Part shown: positions 26,396-33,952 of the stretch, one piece after another | How positions within the stretch are numbered: position 1 is the stretch's first letter | Layout of the letters: each line of letters begins with the position of its first letter | Origin: Jiulongibacter sp024742395 | GTDB taxonomy: Bacteria; Bacteroidota; Bacteroidia; Cytophagales; Spirosomataceae | DNA: 64,000 nt | Direction of reading: 5' to 3' | Assembly (NCBI GenBank): GCA_965249455.1 | Contig: OZ252236.1 | Coordinates: 3,844,001-3,908,000 of the forward strand | Made by a program: the position numbers and the translations under genes | Notes under the pieces: model-generated | What the model was told of the DNA's origin: nothing | What the model saw: only the letters and a program-made list of their open reading frames with translations | The model's database searches: none

Positions 26396-28476
26396 TAAAC
26401 AATTAATGCTGAAAAATAAGCAAGAGCCGTCATATAAACCAGCTGGATCATTGGCCATTTCCACCCTTTAGTTTCTCTGTAAACTATAGCCAGTGTGCTC
26501 ATGCACATCATAGCAAACACATAGAATATCAGAAGCGACATAGATGTGGCGATGTCAAACCTTGGTTGACCTGTTTCCGGATTAATCTCATTCCTCATTC
26601 TGGCCTTAATGGTTTTCTCATCTTCAATAGAAGAACCAATACTATAAATAGTAGAAATAGTACCTACAAAGACCTCACGTGCAGCAAAAGAGGTAATTAA
26701 GGCAATGCCTATCTTCCAGTCATAGCCCAGGGGTCTAATGGCGGGCTCAATAAAATGCCCAAAGTGCCCTGCATAAGAATGCTCCAATTTGTAAGAAGCC
26801 AGCTGATTCTCTAATTCTGTTTCGTTCATAGAAGGATAGGTTTCTGTAACAATGCTTTCTGCATTATTAAACTCATCACCCGGGCCATAGGAGGATAATA
26901 CCCAAAGAACAATTGAGATGGCCAGAATAACCTTACCTGCCTCAAAAACAAAGGTTTTTACTTTTTCATAGACCGTATATACTACCTGTGACCATCGTGG
27001 TCTTTTGTAAGTAGGTAGCTCCATAACAAAATAGCTTCTCTCCTTTGATTTCAGGATCAATTTCATAAGCCATCCTGATAATAGAGCAGAGAAAAAGCCC
27101 AATAAATACAGCCCCATCAGAACAATACCCTGTAAGCCAAAAATTCCTAAGATTCGTTGTTCCGGAATTACCAGAGCAATTAGAATAGTGTAAATAGGCA
27201 GTCTGGCTGAACAGCTCATCAAGGGCGTTACCATGATAGTAATGAGCCTGTCTTTCCAATTCCCGATAGTTCTGGCAGACATTACAGCTGGTACCGCACA
27301 AGCCAAACCACTGATAAGCGGCACTACGCTTCGGCCACTCATACCAAAACGTCTGATGAGTTTATCCATTAGCACCACCACTCTTGACATATAACCTGAT
27401 TCTTCGAGTAGGGTAATTAGAATAAAAAGAAAAGCGATTTGTGGTACGAAAATCAGAATGCCTCCTATTCCGGCGATAATTCCATCGGTTAACAAATCGG
27501 TGAGTTTACTGGCTGGCAGGGTGTTTTTAAGCCAATCGCCTAACTGACCTATGCCCGCATCAATCCAATCCTGCGGATATGAGGCAACAGCAAAAACCAC
27601 CTGAAAGAGTAGAAACAACACTGCAAGGAAGATAACATAACCCCAAACTTTATGAAGCAAGACTTTGTCTAACCTATCTGTTAGAGACTCTTTCTTAGGA
27701 GCAGATGATTCTACGGTTTGTTTAAGAGTTTCGCCAATATCCAAATACCTTTTCAGGGTATCGGTTGATTGAAATCTATCAGGATCAAAACCCTTATTTT
27801 TTGCTAAATTCTGAAGCTCTTTTTGTTTCTCAAAACCCAGAAAATCAAGTTTATGAGACTGAGCCAGATATTGCATGGCTAGGTACTTATTCTCAATACC
27901 AAATTTTTCTCCAACTTCTTCAGAGAGGGCCAATTGCTCAACATCCAAAATTTCTTCATTCAGATGACTTTCAGGAGATTTCAGCTGTTTAAAGATCGAC
28001 AACTTTAAACCTTCCAGGCCTATCCCTTCTCTGGCGTTTATCTCTACTACCGGCACTCCAAGGAGTGAACTCATTTTTAGCGTATTGACCGAAATACCTA
28101 ACTCCATGGCAGAATCGAGCATATTTAAGGCCAAAATGCATGGAATACCGAGGTCGCTCACTTGCTCAAAAAGAAGCATATTCCGTTTGAGATTGGTTAC
28201 ATCCACTACTACAACTGCAAGATCAGGGTAATCAGGATTTGCCGGATTAGCCAAAACCTCTAATACAACCTGCTCATCCAGTGAACCGGGATAAATACTA
28301 TAGGTACCGGGGAAGTCAATAATTTCAACTTCAAAATCTGATTGAATTTTGCAGAAGCCTATTTTCTTATCTACAGTAACCCCCGGGAAATTCCCTATTT
28401 TCTGCCTGAGGCCGGTTAATTGATTAAAGAGAGATGATTTTCCTGAATTAGGGTTCCCTAGTAAGGCTACTTTCAT
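26380..28476 (-). CDS. feoB: Ferrous iron transport protein B
   Basis: From the ATG at 28476 the protein has 698 residues. The N-terminal G domain shows G1 GNPNSGKSSLFN, G3 DFPGTYS and G4 LNMLDS. A helical GDI-like spacer follows (about 165-270), then the membrane part with paired Gate regions, including GLACAVPAVMSARTI and SFAAREVFVGT. It imports Fe(II) across the cytoplasmic membrane. feoA lies 34 bases upstream on the same strand, so they form a feoAB operon. A GTG two codons upstream is a less likely start. Confidence 0.96.
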   Translation of the reverse strand: MKVALLGNPNSGKSSLFNQLTGLRQKIGNFPGVTVDKKIGFCKIQSDFEVEIIDFPGTYSIYPGSLDEQVVLEVLANPANPDYPDLAVVVVDVTNLKRNMLLFEQVSDLGIPCILALNMLDSAMELGISVNTLKMSSLLGVPVVEINAREGIGLEGLKLSIFKQLKSPESHLNEEILDVEQLALSEEVGEKFGIENKYLAMQYLAQSHKLDFLGFEKQKELQNLAKNKGFDPDRFQSTDTLKRYLDIGETLKQTVESSAPKKESLTDRLDKVLLHKVWGYVIFLAVLFLLFQVVFAVASYPQDWIDAGIGQLGDWLKNTLPASKLTDLLTDGIIAGIGGILIFVPQIAFLFILITLLEESGYMSRVVVLMDKLIRRFGMSGRSVVPLISGLACAVPAVMSARTIGNWKDRLITIMVTPLMSCSARLPIYTILIALVIPEQRILGIFGLQGIVLMGLYLLGFFSALLSGWLMKLILKSKERSYFVMELPTYKRPRWSQVVYTVYEKVKTFVFEAGKVILAISIVLWVLSSYGPGDEFNNAESIVTETYPSMNETELENQLASYKLEHSYAGHFGHFIEPAIRPLGYDWKIGIALITSFAAREVFVGTISTIYSIGSSIEDEKTIKARMRNEINPETGQPRFDIATSMSLLIFYVFAMMCMSTLAIVYRETKGWKWPMIQLVYMTALAYFSALIVYQLLK

Positions 28477-28510
28477 GTACACAAAATCCCCTCTTCAGGG
28501 GAATAAAAAT

Positions 28511-28759
28511 TTAAATCAATTTGACCTTGATAGTTTCTGCTTCTGAGCGTCTGAGCGTCAGGTGGTAGTCTCCATCTAAACTAATACAAACAGGACAACC
28601 TAACGGAGCCTCACAATCTACCTTGATGCTGGTGCCGGGCGTAAAGCCCAACTGCATTAATCTTAGAGAAAGTGGCACATCACTAAAAGAAATCACCTCG
28701 GCTTTTGAGCCAAGGGGTAAGTCTGCCAATGTGAGCTGTAGGTCTTCCAAGGGTTCCAA
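28511..28759 (-). CDS. feoA: Ferrous iron transport protein A
   Basis: The 82-residue SH3-like protein has the FeoA hallmarks LADLPLGSKAEVISF, LRLMQLGFTPGTSIKV and PVCISLDGDYHLTLRRSEA. It is a small cytoplasmic partner needed for FeoB activity. No ATG is available near the N-terminus. The start is TTG at 28759 (reading MEPLEDL), or a second TTG three codons in. A -7 element lies 25 bases upstream. No Fur-type palindrome was recognised in the upstream region. Confidence 0.92.
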   Translation of the reverse strand: MEPLEDLQLTLADLPLGSKAEVISFSDVPLSLRLMQLGFTPGTSIKVDCEAPLGCPVCISLDGDYHLTLRRSEAETIKVKLI

Positions 28760-28783
28760 TTTATAATTAGTTTAAATAAAACA

Positions 28784-28791
28784 CAAAGGTA
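28784..28791 (-). promoter_or_regulatory. -7 promoter element for feoAB
   Basis: On the minus strand TACCTTTG matches TAnnTTTG. A T-rich stretch lies 19 bases further upstream at the -33 position. It implies a leader of about 20 bases before the feoA start. Confidence 0.55.
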
Positions 28792-28947
28792 GTTTATTTG
28801 GTTCTGCTCTAAAAATGATTTCTGTCAGTGTTTAAGATTACTTTTGCAATTTATTGAGCTAGCTGATCACATTAATTATTTATTAGCCCTACGTTCACAA
28901 TTTGAATCATATTTGTAAAAACAAATACTCCAAGAAATTCATTCTCT

Positions 28948-29907
28948 ATGATAAGAGCACTTTTTTACCAAACGCTTAAAATATTACTGTTCCTCATTTC
29001 TGTATCACATGCCACGGCTCAGGATATTGCTTATCTAAAAAAGCATGTTTACTATCTGGCAAGTGACGAAATGAAAGGCCGGGGAACCGGAAGCAAAGAA
29101 GCCAGAAAAACTGCCAATTATATAAAAAAAGAATTCAAGAAATATGGATTGGAACCTATGGGTGAAAAAGGGTATTTCCAGGATTTTGAGGCAAAGGTTA
29201 GACGAGTCACTGTTCCGGATAGCCTTCGGAAATCAAAAAATGTAATTGGATTCCTGAATAATGGAGCAAAGAGAACCATTTTGATTGGTGCTCATTATGA
29301 TCATTTAGGAGAAGGGAAACAGGGAAGTTCAAGGGATTCTACCAGCTATGGCATTATACATAACGGTGCAGACGACAATGCTTCAGGAGTGGCGGGTCTA
29401 TTGGAACTGGCCAGGCACTTTAGCTCAAATAACACGAAGGAACCCTTTAACTTCCTATTTATTTCATTTGGTGCAGAAGAACTGGGTTTAGTAGGCTCAA
29501 GATATTTCGTCAATCATCCTACATACCCGCTTTCAGATATCCATTTTATGCTTAATATGGACATGATTGGTCGATTTAACCCTGATAATGGTGTCTCGGT
29601 CATTGGCTATGGTAGCTCTCCTGAATTTGAGCCATTATTCGAACAAATTATTAGAGATGAGCAGATAAAATTTTACACAGGTTATGAAGGCAGAGGCGGC
29701 TCAGACCAGACTTCTTTTTATGAGAAAAATATTCCGGTTTTGTTTTTTCATACCGGTGGCCATGAGGATTACCATAAACCTACAGACGACCCATTGAAGA
29801 TTGATTATGAATCTTTAAGAGGAATCTTACTGCTTGAAAAAGAAATAATTATACAGAGTTTCTCCTTTCCAACTCTTAAATTCAGGAATACCGATCCAAA
29901 GGAATAA
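28948..29907 (+). CDS. M28 family zinc aminopeptidase
   Basis: The 319-residue exported peptidase has an N-terminal signal (ILLFLISVSHATAQD) and all co-catalytic zinc ligands: His in IGAHYDHLG, Asp in HNGADDNASGVAG, the Glu pair in FGAEELGLVGSR, Asp in LNMDMIGRF and His in HTGGHEDYHKPTDD. It should release N-terminal residues from peptides in the periplasm or outside the cell. It is a single gene divergent from feoAB. A near-match -7 element, CATATTTG, lies at 28908-28915. Confidence 0.93.
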   Translation: MIRALFYQTLKILLFLISVSHATAQDIAYLKKHVYYLASDEMKGRGTGSKEARKTANYIKKEFKKYGLEPMGEKGYFQDFEAKVRRVTVPDSLRKSKNVIGFLNNGAKRTILIGAHYDHLGEGKQGSSRDSTSYGIIHNGADDNASGVAGLLELARHFSSNNTKEPFNFLFISFGAEELGLVGSRYFVNHPTYPLSDIHFMLNMDMIGRFNPDNGVSVIGYGSSPEFEPLFEQIIRDEQIKFYTGYEGRGGSDQTSFYEKNIPVLFFHTGGHEDYHKPTDDPLKIDYESLRGILLLEKEIIIQSFSFPTLKFRNTDPKE

Positions 29908-30019
29908 GCCTTTCCAATCAATCGATTAAAAGTCTTCTTGTATCCAAAAAAAGCAAGACCTAATCAAGGAATAATTATCTTGCCTGCTGTTATAACTTAA
30001 CCTATAAATTAAAATAACT

Positions 30020-30889
30020 ATGAAGAGGAATTGGTTTCCTAAAATGCTGACTGTACTACTGTTCTTTACATTTTGTAATTCAGTGCTGGCTCAAGATAAA
30101 TGGGGTGGCATGACACTCTACACTGTGAGAAACGAAATGGGCAAAGACCCAAAAGCTACTTTAAAACAGGTGGCTGATCTGGGTTACAAGTATATTGAAG
30201 CTGTTGATTATAAGGACGGAAAATTCTATGGCATGACGCCTCTGGAATTTAAATCTTACCTGAAAAGTCTTGGCCTTACGCCGATTAGTATTCACATGGG
30301 TTCAATGACTACCGAGAATGCTGACAAATTAGTGGCTGATGTAAAAGCCGGTGGTTTTAAATATTTTATTGCCCCCGTACCGCCCATGGGTATGTTCTCT
30401 TTTGACCGTGAGACTATGACACTTTCAATGACTGATGATGTAGAAAGATTGGCTGATGTACTCAATACCATAGCTCGCAAAGCCAAAGCAGCTGGTCTTG
30501 AGTTTCTCTATCATAATCACAATTTTGAATTTGTAAAAAACAAGAACGGAATAGTGCCCATTGATTATCTCCTTGAGAATCTGGACCCTAAATATGTCAA
30601 TTTTCAAATGGACCTGTACTGGGTAACTAAGGCTGGAGCTGATCCTGTTGCCTATTTTGAAAGATATCCGGGTAGGTTTAAAATCTGGCATGTGAAAGAT
30701 ATGGATGAAGAAGGGCGTTTTGCTCCTGTGGGTCAAGGTACTATTGATTTCAAGCGAATTCTGGAACATGCAAAGCTTTCTGGTATGAAATACTACATTG
30801 TGGAACAAGACCAGATGTTTGATGGCATGGATCCTATGGAAGCCATTAGAATCAGCAAAGAAGGACTGATAAAGTTTGGCTTTAAATAA
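30020..30889 (+). CDS. Exported sugar phosphate isomerase/epimerase-like TIM barrel
   Basis: The 289-residue protein has a signal peptide (KMLTVLLFFTFCNSVLAQ), so unlike the cytoplasmic barrel at 11939 it acts outside the cytoplasm. The metal-site residues of the family are visible: Glu in KYIEAVDYKDG, His and Asn in LEFLYHNHNFEF, Asp in NFQMDLYWV, His in IWHVKDMDEEG and Glu in YIVEQDQ. Exported members are thought to work with secreted Gfo/Idh/MocA oxidoreductases on keto-sugars. A strong terminator follows 23 bases after the stop. Confidence 0.88.
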   Translation: MKRNWFPKMLTVLLFFTFCNSVLAQDKWGGMTLYTVRNEMGKDPKATLKQVADLGYKYIEAVDYKDGKFYGMTPLEFKSYLKSLGLTPISIHMGSMTTENADKLVADVKAGGFKYFIAPVPPMGMFSFDRETMTLSMTDDVERLADVLNTIARKAKAAGLEFLYHNHNFEFVKNKNGIVPIDYLLENLDPKYVNFQMDLYWVTKAGADPVAYFERYPGRFKIWHVKDMDEEGRFAPVGQGTIDFKRILEHAKLSGMKYYIVEQDQMFDGMDPMEAIRISKEGLIKFGFK

Positions 30890-30912
30890 AGGCCAGGTTT
30901 TAAGATTATTTT

Positions 30913-30942
30913 AGCCAGAGTATGATTGCTCTGGCTTTTTTT
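30913..30942 (+). terminator. Intrinsic terminator after the sugar isomerase gene
   Basis: AGCCAGAG (30913-30920) pairs perfectly with CTCTGGCT (30929-30936) across an 8-base loop, followed by a run of T to 30942. It separates the gene from the repeat block that begins 10 bases later. Confidence 0.88.
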
Positions 30943-30951
30943 CTGCGTAAT

Positions 30952-31325
30952 ACCCACCCCGGCCTTTGGCCACCCCTCCGTAGAGGGGATTTTGTTAGTC
31001 CTTTTGAGGGGCTTTAGCTTTGGATCGTTCTTCGAAGACCCACCCCGGCCTTTGGCCACCCCTCCATGGAGGGGATTCTGTTAGTCCTTTTGAATTGTTT
31101 TGGTTTGTTCTTCGTTAGACCCACCCCGGCCCTTGGCACCCCTACTAGGAGGGGATTTTGTTAGTCCTTTTGAGGGGCTTTGAGTTGTTCTTCACAAGAC
31201 CCACCCCGGCCTTTGGCCACCCCTCGCAGGAGGGGATTCTGTTAGTCCTTTTGAATTGCTTTGGGTTGTTCTTCGCAAGACCCACCCCGGCCTTAAGACA
31301 CCCCTCAGTAGAGGGGATTTTTGGG
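30952..31325. repeat. Five tandem copies of an 80-86 bp palindromic intergenic repeat
   Basis: Copies begin at 30952, 31038, 31119, 31199 and 31280, the fifth truncated after about 45 bases. Each starts ACCCACCCCGGCC, then a GGCC-type palindrome, then a hairpin CCCCTC-nnnn-GAGGGG whose arms are kept while the four loop bases differ (CGTA, ATGG-like, GCAG, AGTA). The linker after it is of two kinds that alternate: copies 1 and 3 share GTCCTTTTGAGGGGCTT, copies 2 and 4 share GTCCTTTTGAATTG. This is the only large structure between the terminators at 30913 and 31344. No protein-coding signal is present. Confidence 0.9.
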
Positions 31326-31343
31326 TAGAAAACTTATAAAAAA

Positions 31344-31370
31344 AGCCTCTTAAAAAGAGGCTGATTTTTT
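31344..31370. terminator. Bidirectional terminator between the repeat block and the nitroreductase gene
   Basis: AGCCTCTT (31344-31351) and AAGAGGCT (31355-31362) form an 8-bp stem with an A-run on the left and GATTTTTT on the right. It follows the minus-strand nitroreductase stop by 18 bases. Confidence 0.85.
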
Positions 31371-31388
31371 AGCTACACATCGAAAAAT

Positions 31389-32021
31389 CTAATTTAAGAA
31401 AGTAAAGAATTCCTCTTTAGGGGCTCTTACTTTTTTCATATTTACTAACCAGTCTTTCTCCGTATCTCTGTAACCTAAGGTTAGGAGAACGGTACTACGC
31501 AAGCCTTTCGATTTTAAATCCAATAGCTCGTCTAGTTGCTCAGGAATAAACCCTTCCATTGGCGTTGCGTCTACGTTTTGCTCTGCAGCCGCTAATAAAG
31601 CTGCTGTCATGGCTATGTAAGACTGTCTTGCTGTATGCTGAAAATTCTCTTCCGCCGTTCTAGGTAAGTACATGCTCAGAATGGTCTTCTTGTAATCGTC
31701 AGTTGTATTTAACGGCAACCCTCGTTCTGTATTCATTCTGTCAAAAACGGCACTCACCCGTTCTTCAGTATAGTTATCCCAAGCGGCAAAAACCAAAAGA
31801 TGAGAACAGTCAACAATCTGACTTTGTCCAAAAGCAATCGGCTGAATTTTAGCAAGAATGTCCTTATTAGTAATAACCAAAACCTCAAAAGGTTGTAATC
31901 CTGAAGAACTCGGTGCTAAACTTGCTGCCTTTAAAATGTAATCAATCTTCTCCTGAGAAACTTTCTCCCCGTTCATTTTTTTGGTGGCATATCGCCACTC
32001 CATGCTATCTATTAAACTCAT
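31389..32021 (-). CDS. Nitroreductase family NAD(P)H-dependent FMN oxidoreductase
   Basis: Starting at the ATG at 32021 (MSLIDSMEWRYATKKMNGE) gives 210 residues, the normal size for NfsB-like enzymes. FMN-binding features include WRYATKKM near the start, LAPSSSGLQPFEVLVI (about 35-50) and the C-terminal segment STVLLTLGYRDTEKDWL. It reduces nitro compounds, quinones or enones with NAD(P)H in the cytoplasm. A longer frame adds 11 residues from within a palindrome and was not chosen. It is single-gene, with a terminator downstream and a 10-bp inverted repeat over its start. Confidence 0.9.
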   Translation of the reverse strand: MSLIDSMEWRYATKKMNGEKVSQEKIDYILKAASLAPSSSGLQPFEVLVITNKDILAKIQPIAFGQSQIVDCSHLLVFAAWDNYTEERVSAVFDRMNTERGLPLNTTDDYKKTILSMYLPRTAEENFQHTARQSYIAMTAALLAAAEQNVDATPMEGFIPEQLDELLDLKSKGLRSTVLLTLGYRDTEKDWLVNMKKVRAPKEEFFTFLN

Positions 32022-32054
32022 GTATGTATTTACGTTATCTGTATATACATACAT
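32020..32054. promoter_or_regulatory. 10-bp inverted repeat over the nitroreductase start codon
   Basis: ATGTATGTAT (32020-32029) and ATACATACAT (32045-32054) are perfectly complementary, separated by 15 bases; the centres of the arms are 25 bases apart. The near arm overlaps the start codon. The position suits an operator for a redox- or drug-sensing repressor, but the protein that would bind is not in view. Confidence 0.4.
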
Positions 32055-32257
32055 TTTTTATGAATGTTTTGTTCTTCAGAATATCAATTTTCTAAAAAAT
32101 TATTACTTAGGAAATTATAATATCCTATGAATCAAATCAATAAGATAAAGTCAATTTGAAAAATATTTTAAATTCTAAAAGGAGATTGAGTCGGTTATGC
32201 AAAACGATGAAAAGCCTTTCAATATTAAATGCTCTTTCCGAGTATGAGCACTTACCT

Positions 32258-33904
32258 TCATAAAACCCCGGCCTTTGCTCTGAAACCTTCAATCATTTTG
32301 ACGTACTCTGTCAACTCAATAATTGCTTCATCTTCGTTCCAGCCTAATTCAGACTGAAATAGGGGTAGAATTTTCTCTGCAGCTTTTATGCTTGCGTTCC
32401 AATCAGAGATTTCCAAACGGATTCGTCTGGATAGAAAATCCCTGAGTTTTGTTACCATTTCATTTTTAAGACAATAAACGGCTTCTGCCATAATGAAGGG
32501 ATACCCTTCTACTATGTATTGTGCTCCTCGTCTGTCTTTTTTGATGAGTTCAAGAATCTCATTCACCTGATCACCGAACTTTAACAATAAATGTTCTATG
32601 GTTTCAGATGACAAACCTAAGGCATTAGCATTTTCAGCAAATTTCACTTTGTCAAAATCCGTCTCCTGATTTCCTATGAGATAATGTTTATCCGTAATAC
32701 AATTGGCTTCATTACCCAATAATTTAGCGGCGTAATCTACACAATCCATTGCCATCACACGGTAGGTAGTCCATTTGCCTCCCAATAAACTTAACAGACC
32801 CGAAACCTCATCGTACTCTACCTCATGATCTCTTAAAAGACTCTTGGTTTCTTTCCTATTGGCACTTTTAGGTGCTAATAAAGGTCTAATACCTGCAAAT
32901 CCTGCTATAATATCCTCTCTTTTTGGCACTGTATCCATGAAAGGTTCTAATGTCTCTAAAAGGTAATCTACCTCTTCACTTTCTAAGACAGGTTCTTTTT
33001 CCAGAGCATCATAAGCAGTATCCGTAGTACCCACCATCACCTGGTCATCAATAGGTTTGACAAAGACCACCCGACCGTCTTTTGTTTCGGGAATAAGCAT
33101 AGCATCCTTGCTCTGCAAATAAGAACCTGGAAATACAATATGCACTCCCTTAGAAGGTCTCATTCTCGGCTCCTCATCAGCATTTGCAGCTAATCTGACA
33201 TGATCTGCATAAGGGCCTGTGCAGTTTATAAAAAGTTTTGCCTTGATTTTAAAGACTTCTTCTGAAATCTCGTCTTTGACAAACGCCCCTAATAACTTAC
33301 CCATTACGTCTTTTTCAAAAGACTCAAAAGATACGTAATTTGCCACTGCAGCCCCCTCTTTATGTACACTCTGCACCATAGCCACCACATACCGGGCATC
33401 ATCAAATTTGCCATCATAATACATTATAGAACTATGCAGCCTTTTGGTTAATCCTGGTATATGCTCAAAAGTCTCCTTTTTATTCAACCACTGAGCTCTT
33501 GGCATTCCATCGTTCCCTGCGATAAAGCCATAGATTTTGAGTCCTATAGAGTAATACATTCCCTCAAACCATGAAAAAACCGGTGTGATCAAGGCTAAAG
33601 GATGAGCTAAATGAGGGGCCAGGCTTAAAAGTGTCTTCCGCTCCGCCAAACCATGTTTTACTTGCTTTAATTGAGCAAAATCCAGTTTTTTGAAAGCTTG
33701 CTCCAGATATCGTACACCACCGTGAATTAATTTAGTAGAACGGGAAGATGTCTCAGCACAGAAATCGCTTTTATCAATCAATGCCACCTTCATACCTCTC
33801 AGGGTGGCATCCAAGGCCACTCCTGCCCCACTTGCTCCCGCACCTATTACGCAAACATCAAATTCTTCAGTGGTTAATCTTTCCAGGTTTTTTGTACGCT
33901 TCAT
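32258..33904 (-). CDS. glpD: Glycerol-3-phosphate dehydrogenase (FAD-dependent)
   Basis: The 548-residue flavoprotein has the FAD-binding motif VIGAGASGAGVALDA (about 19-33), ETSSRSTKLIHGGVRYLEQA and the C-terminal helical DAO-C domain (about 400-535). It oxidises glycerol-3-phosphate to dihydroxyacetone phosphate at the inner membrane and passes electrons to menaquinone. It lies 48 bases after lacZ on the same strand and has its own -7 element, so it is probably only partly coupled to galK-lacZ. No glpK or glpF is adjacent. Confidence 0.94.
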   Translation of the reverse strand: MKRTKNLERLTTEEFDVCVIGAGASGAGVALDATLRGMKVALIDKSDFCAETSSRSTKLIHGGVRYLEQAFKKLDFAQLKQVKHGLAERKTLLSLAPHLAHPLALITPVFSWFEGMYYSIGLKIYGFIAGNDGMPRAQWLNKKETFEHIPGLTKRLHSSIMYYDGKFDDARYVVAMVQSVHKEGAAVANYVSFESFEKDVMGKLLGAFVKDEISEEVFKIKAKLFINCTGPYADHVRLAANADEEPRMRPSKGVHIVFPGSYLQSKDAMLIPETKDGRVVFVKPIDDQVMVGTTDTAYDALEKEPVLESEEVDYLLETLEPFMDTVPKREDIIAGFAGIRPLLAPKSANRKETKSLLRDHEVEYDEVSGLLSLLGGKWTTYRVMAMDCVDYAAKLLGNEANCITDKHYLIGNQETDFDKVKFAENANALGLSSETIEHLLLKFGDQVNEILELIKKDRRGAQYIVEGYPFIMAEAVYCLKNEMVTKLRDFLSRRIRLEISDWNASIKAAEKILPLFQSELGWNEDEAIIELTEYVKMIEGFRAKAGVL

Positions 33905-33924
33905 CTCGTTTTTTCCTTGAGCCG

Positions 33925-33932
33925 CAAAGCTA
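33925..33932 (-). promoter_or_regulatory. -7 promoter element for glpD
   Basis: Minus-strand TAGCTTTG matches TAnnTTTG and sits in the 48-base gap between lacZ and glpD, 20 bases before the glpD start. No -33 TTG was seen. Confidence 0.45.
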
Positions 33933-33952
33933 CTAAAATAAGCTATCAGCCT

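Noticed and set aside
28763..28783. Possible Fur box before feoAB
   Set aside because: The AT-rich bases do not form a GATAAT-type inverted repeat; no convincing match was seen.
30793..31059. Open frame of 88 codons on the minus strand across the tandem repeat
   Set aside because: It is built from the repeat and the 3' end of the isomerase gene, with no family, and the repeat structure explains it.
32196..32246. Short frame starting MQNDEKPFNIKC with a purine-rich stretch upstream
   Set aside because: It has only 16 codons, and Bacteroidota do not depend on Shine-Dalgarno sites, so the purine stretch is not evidence.
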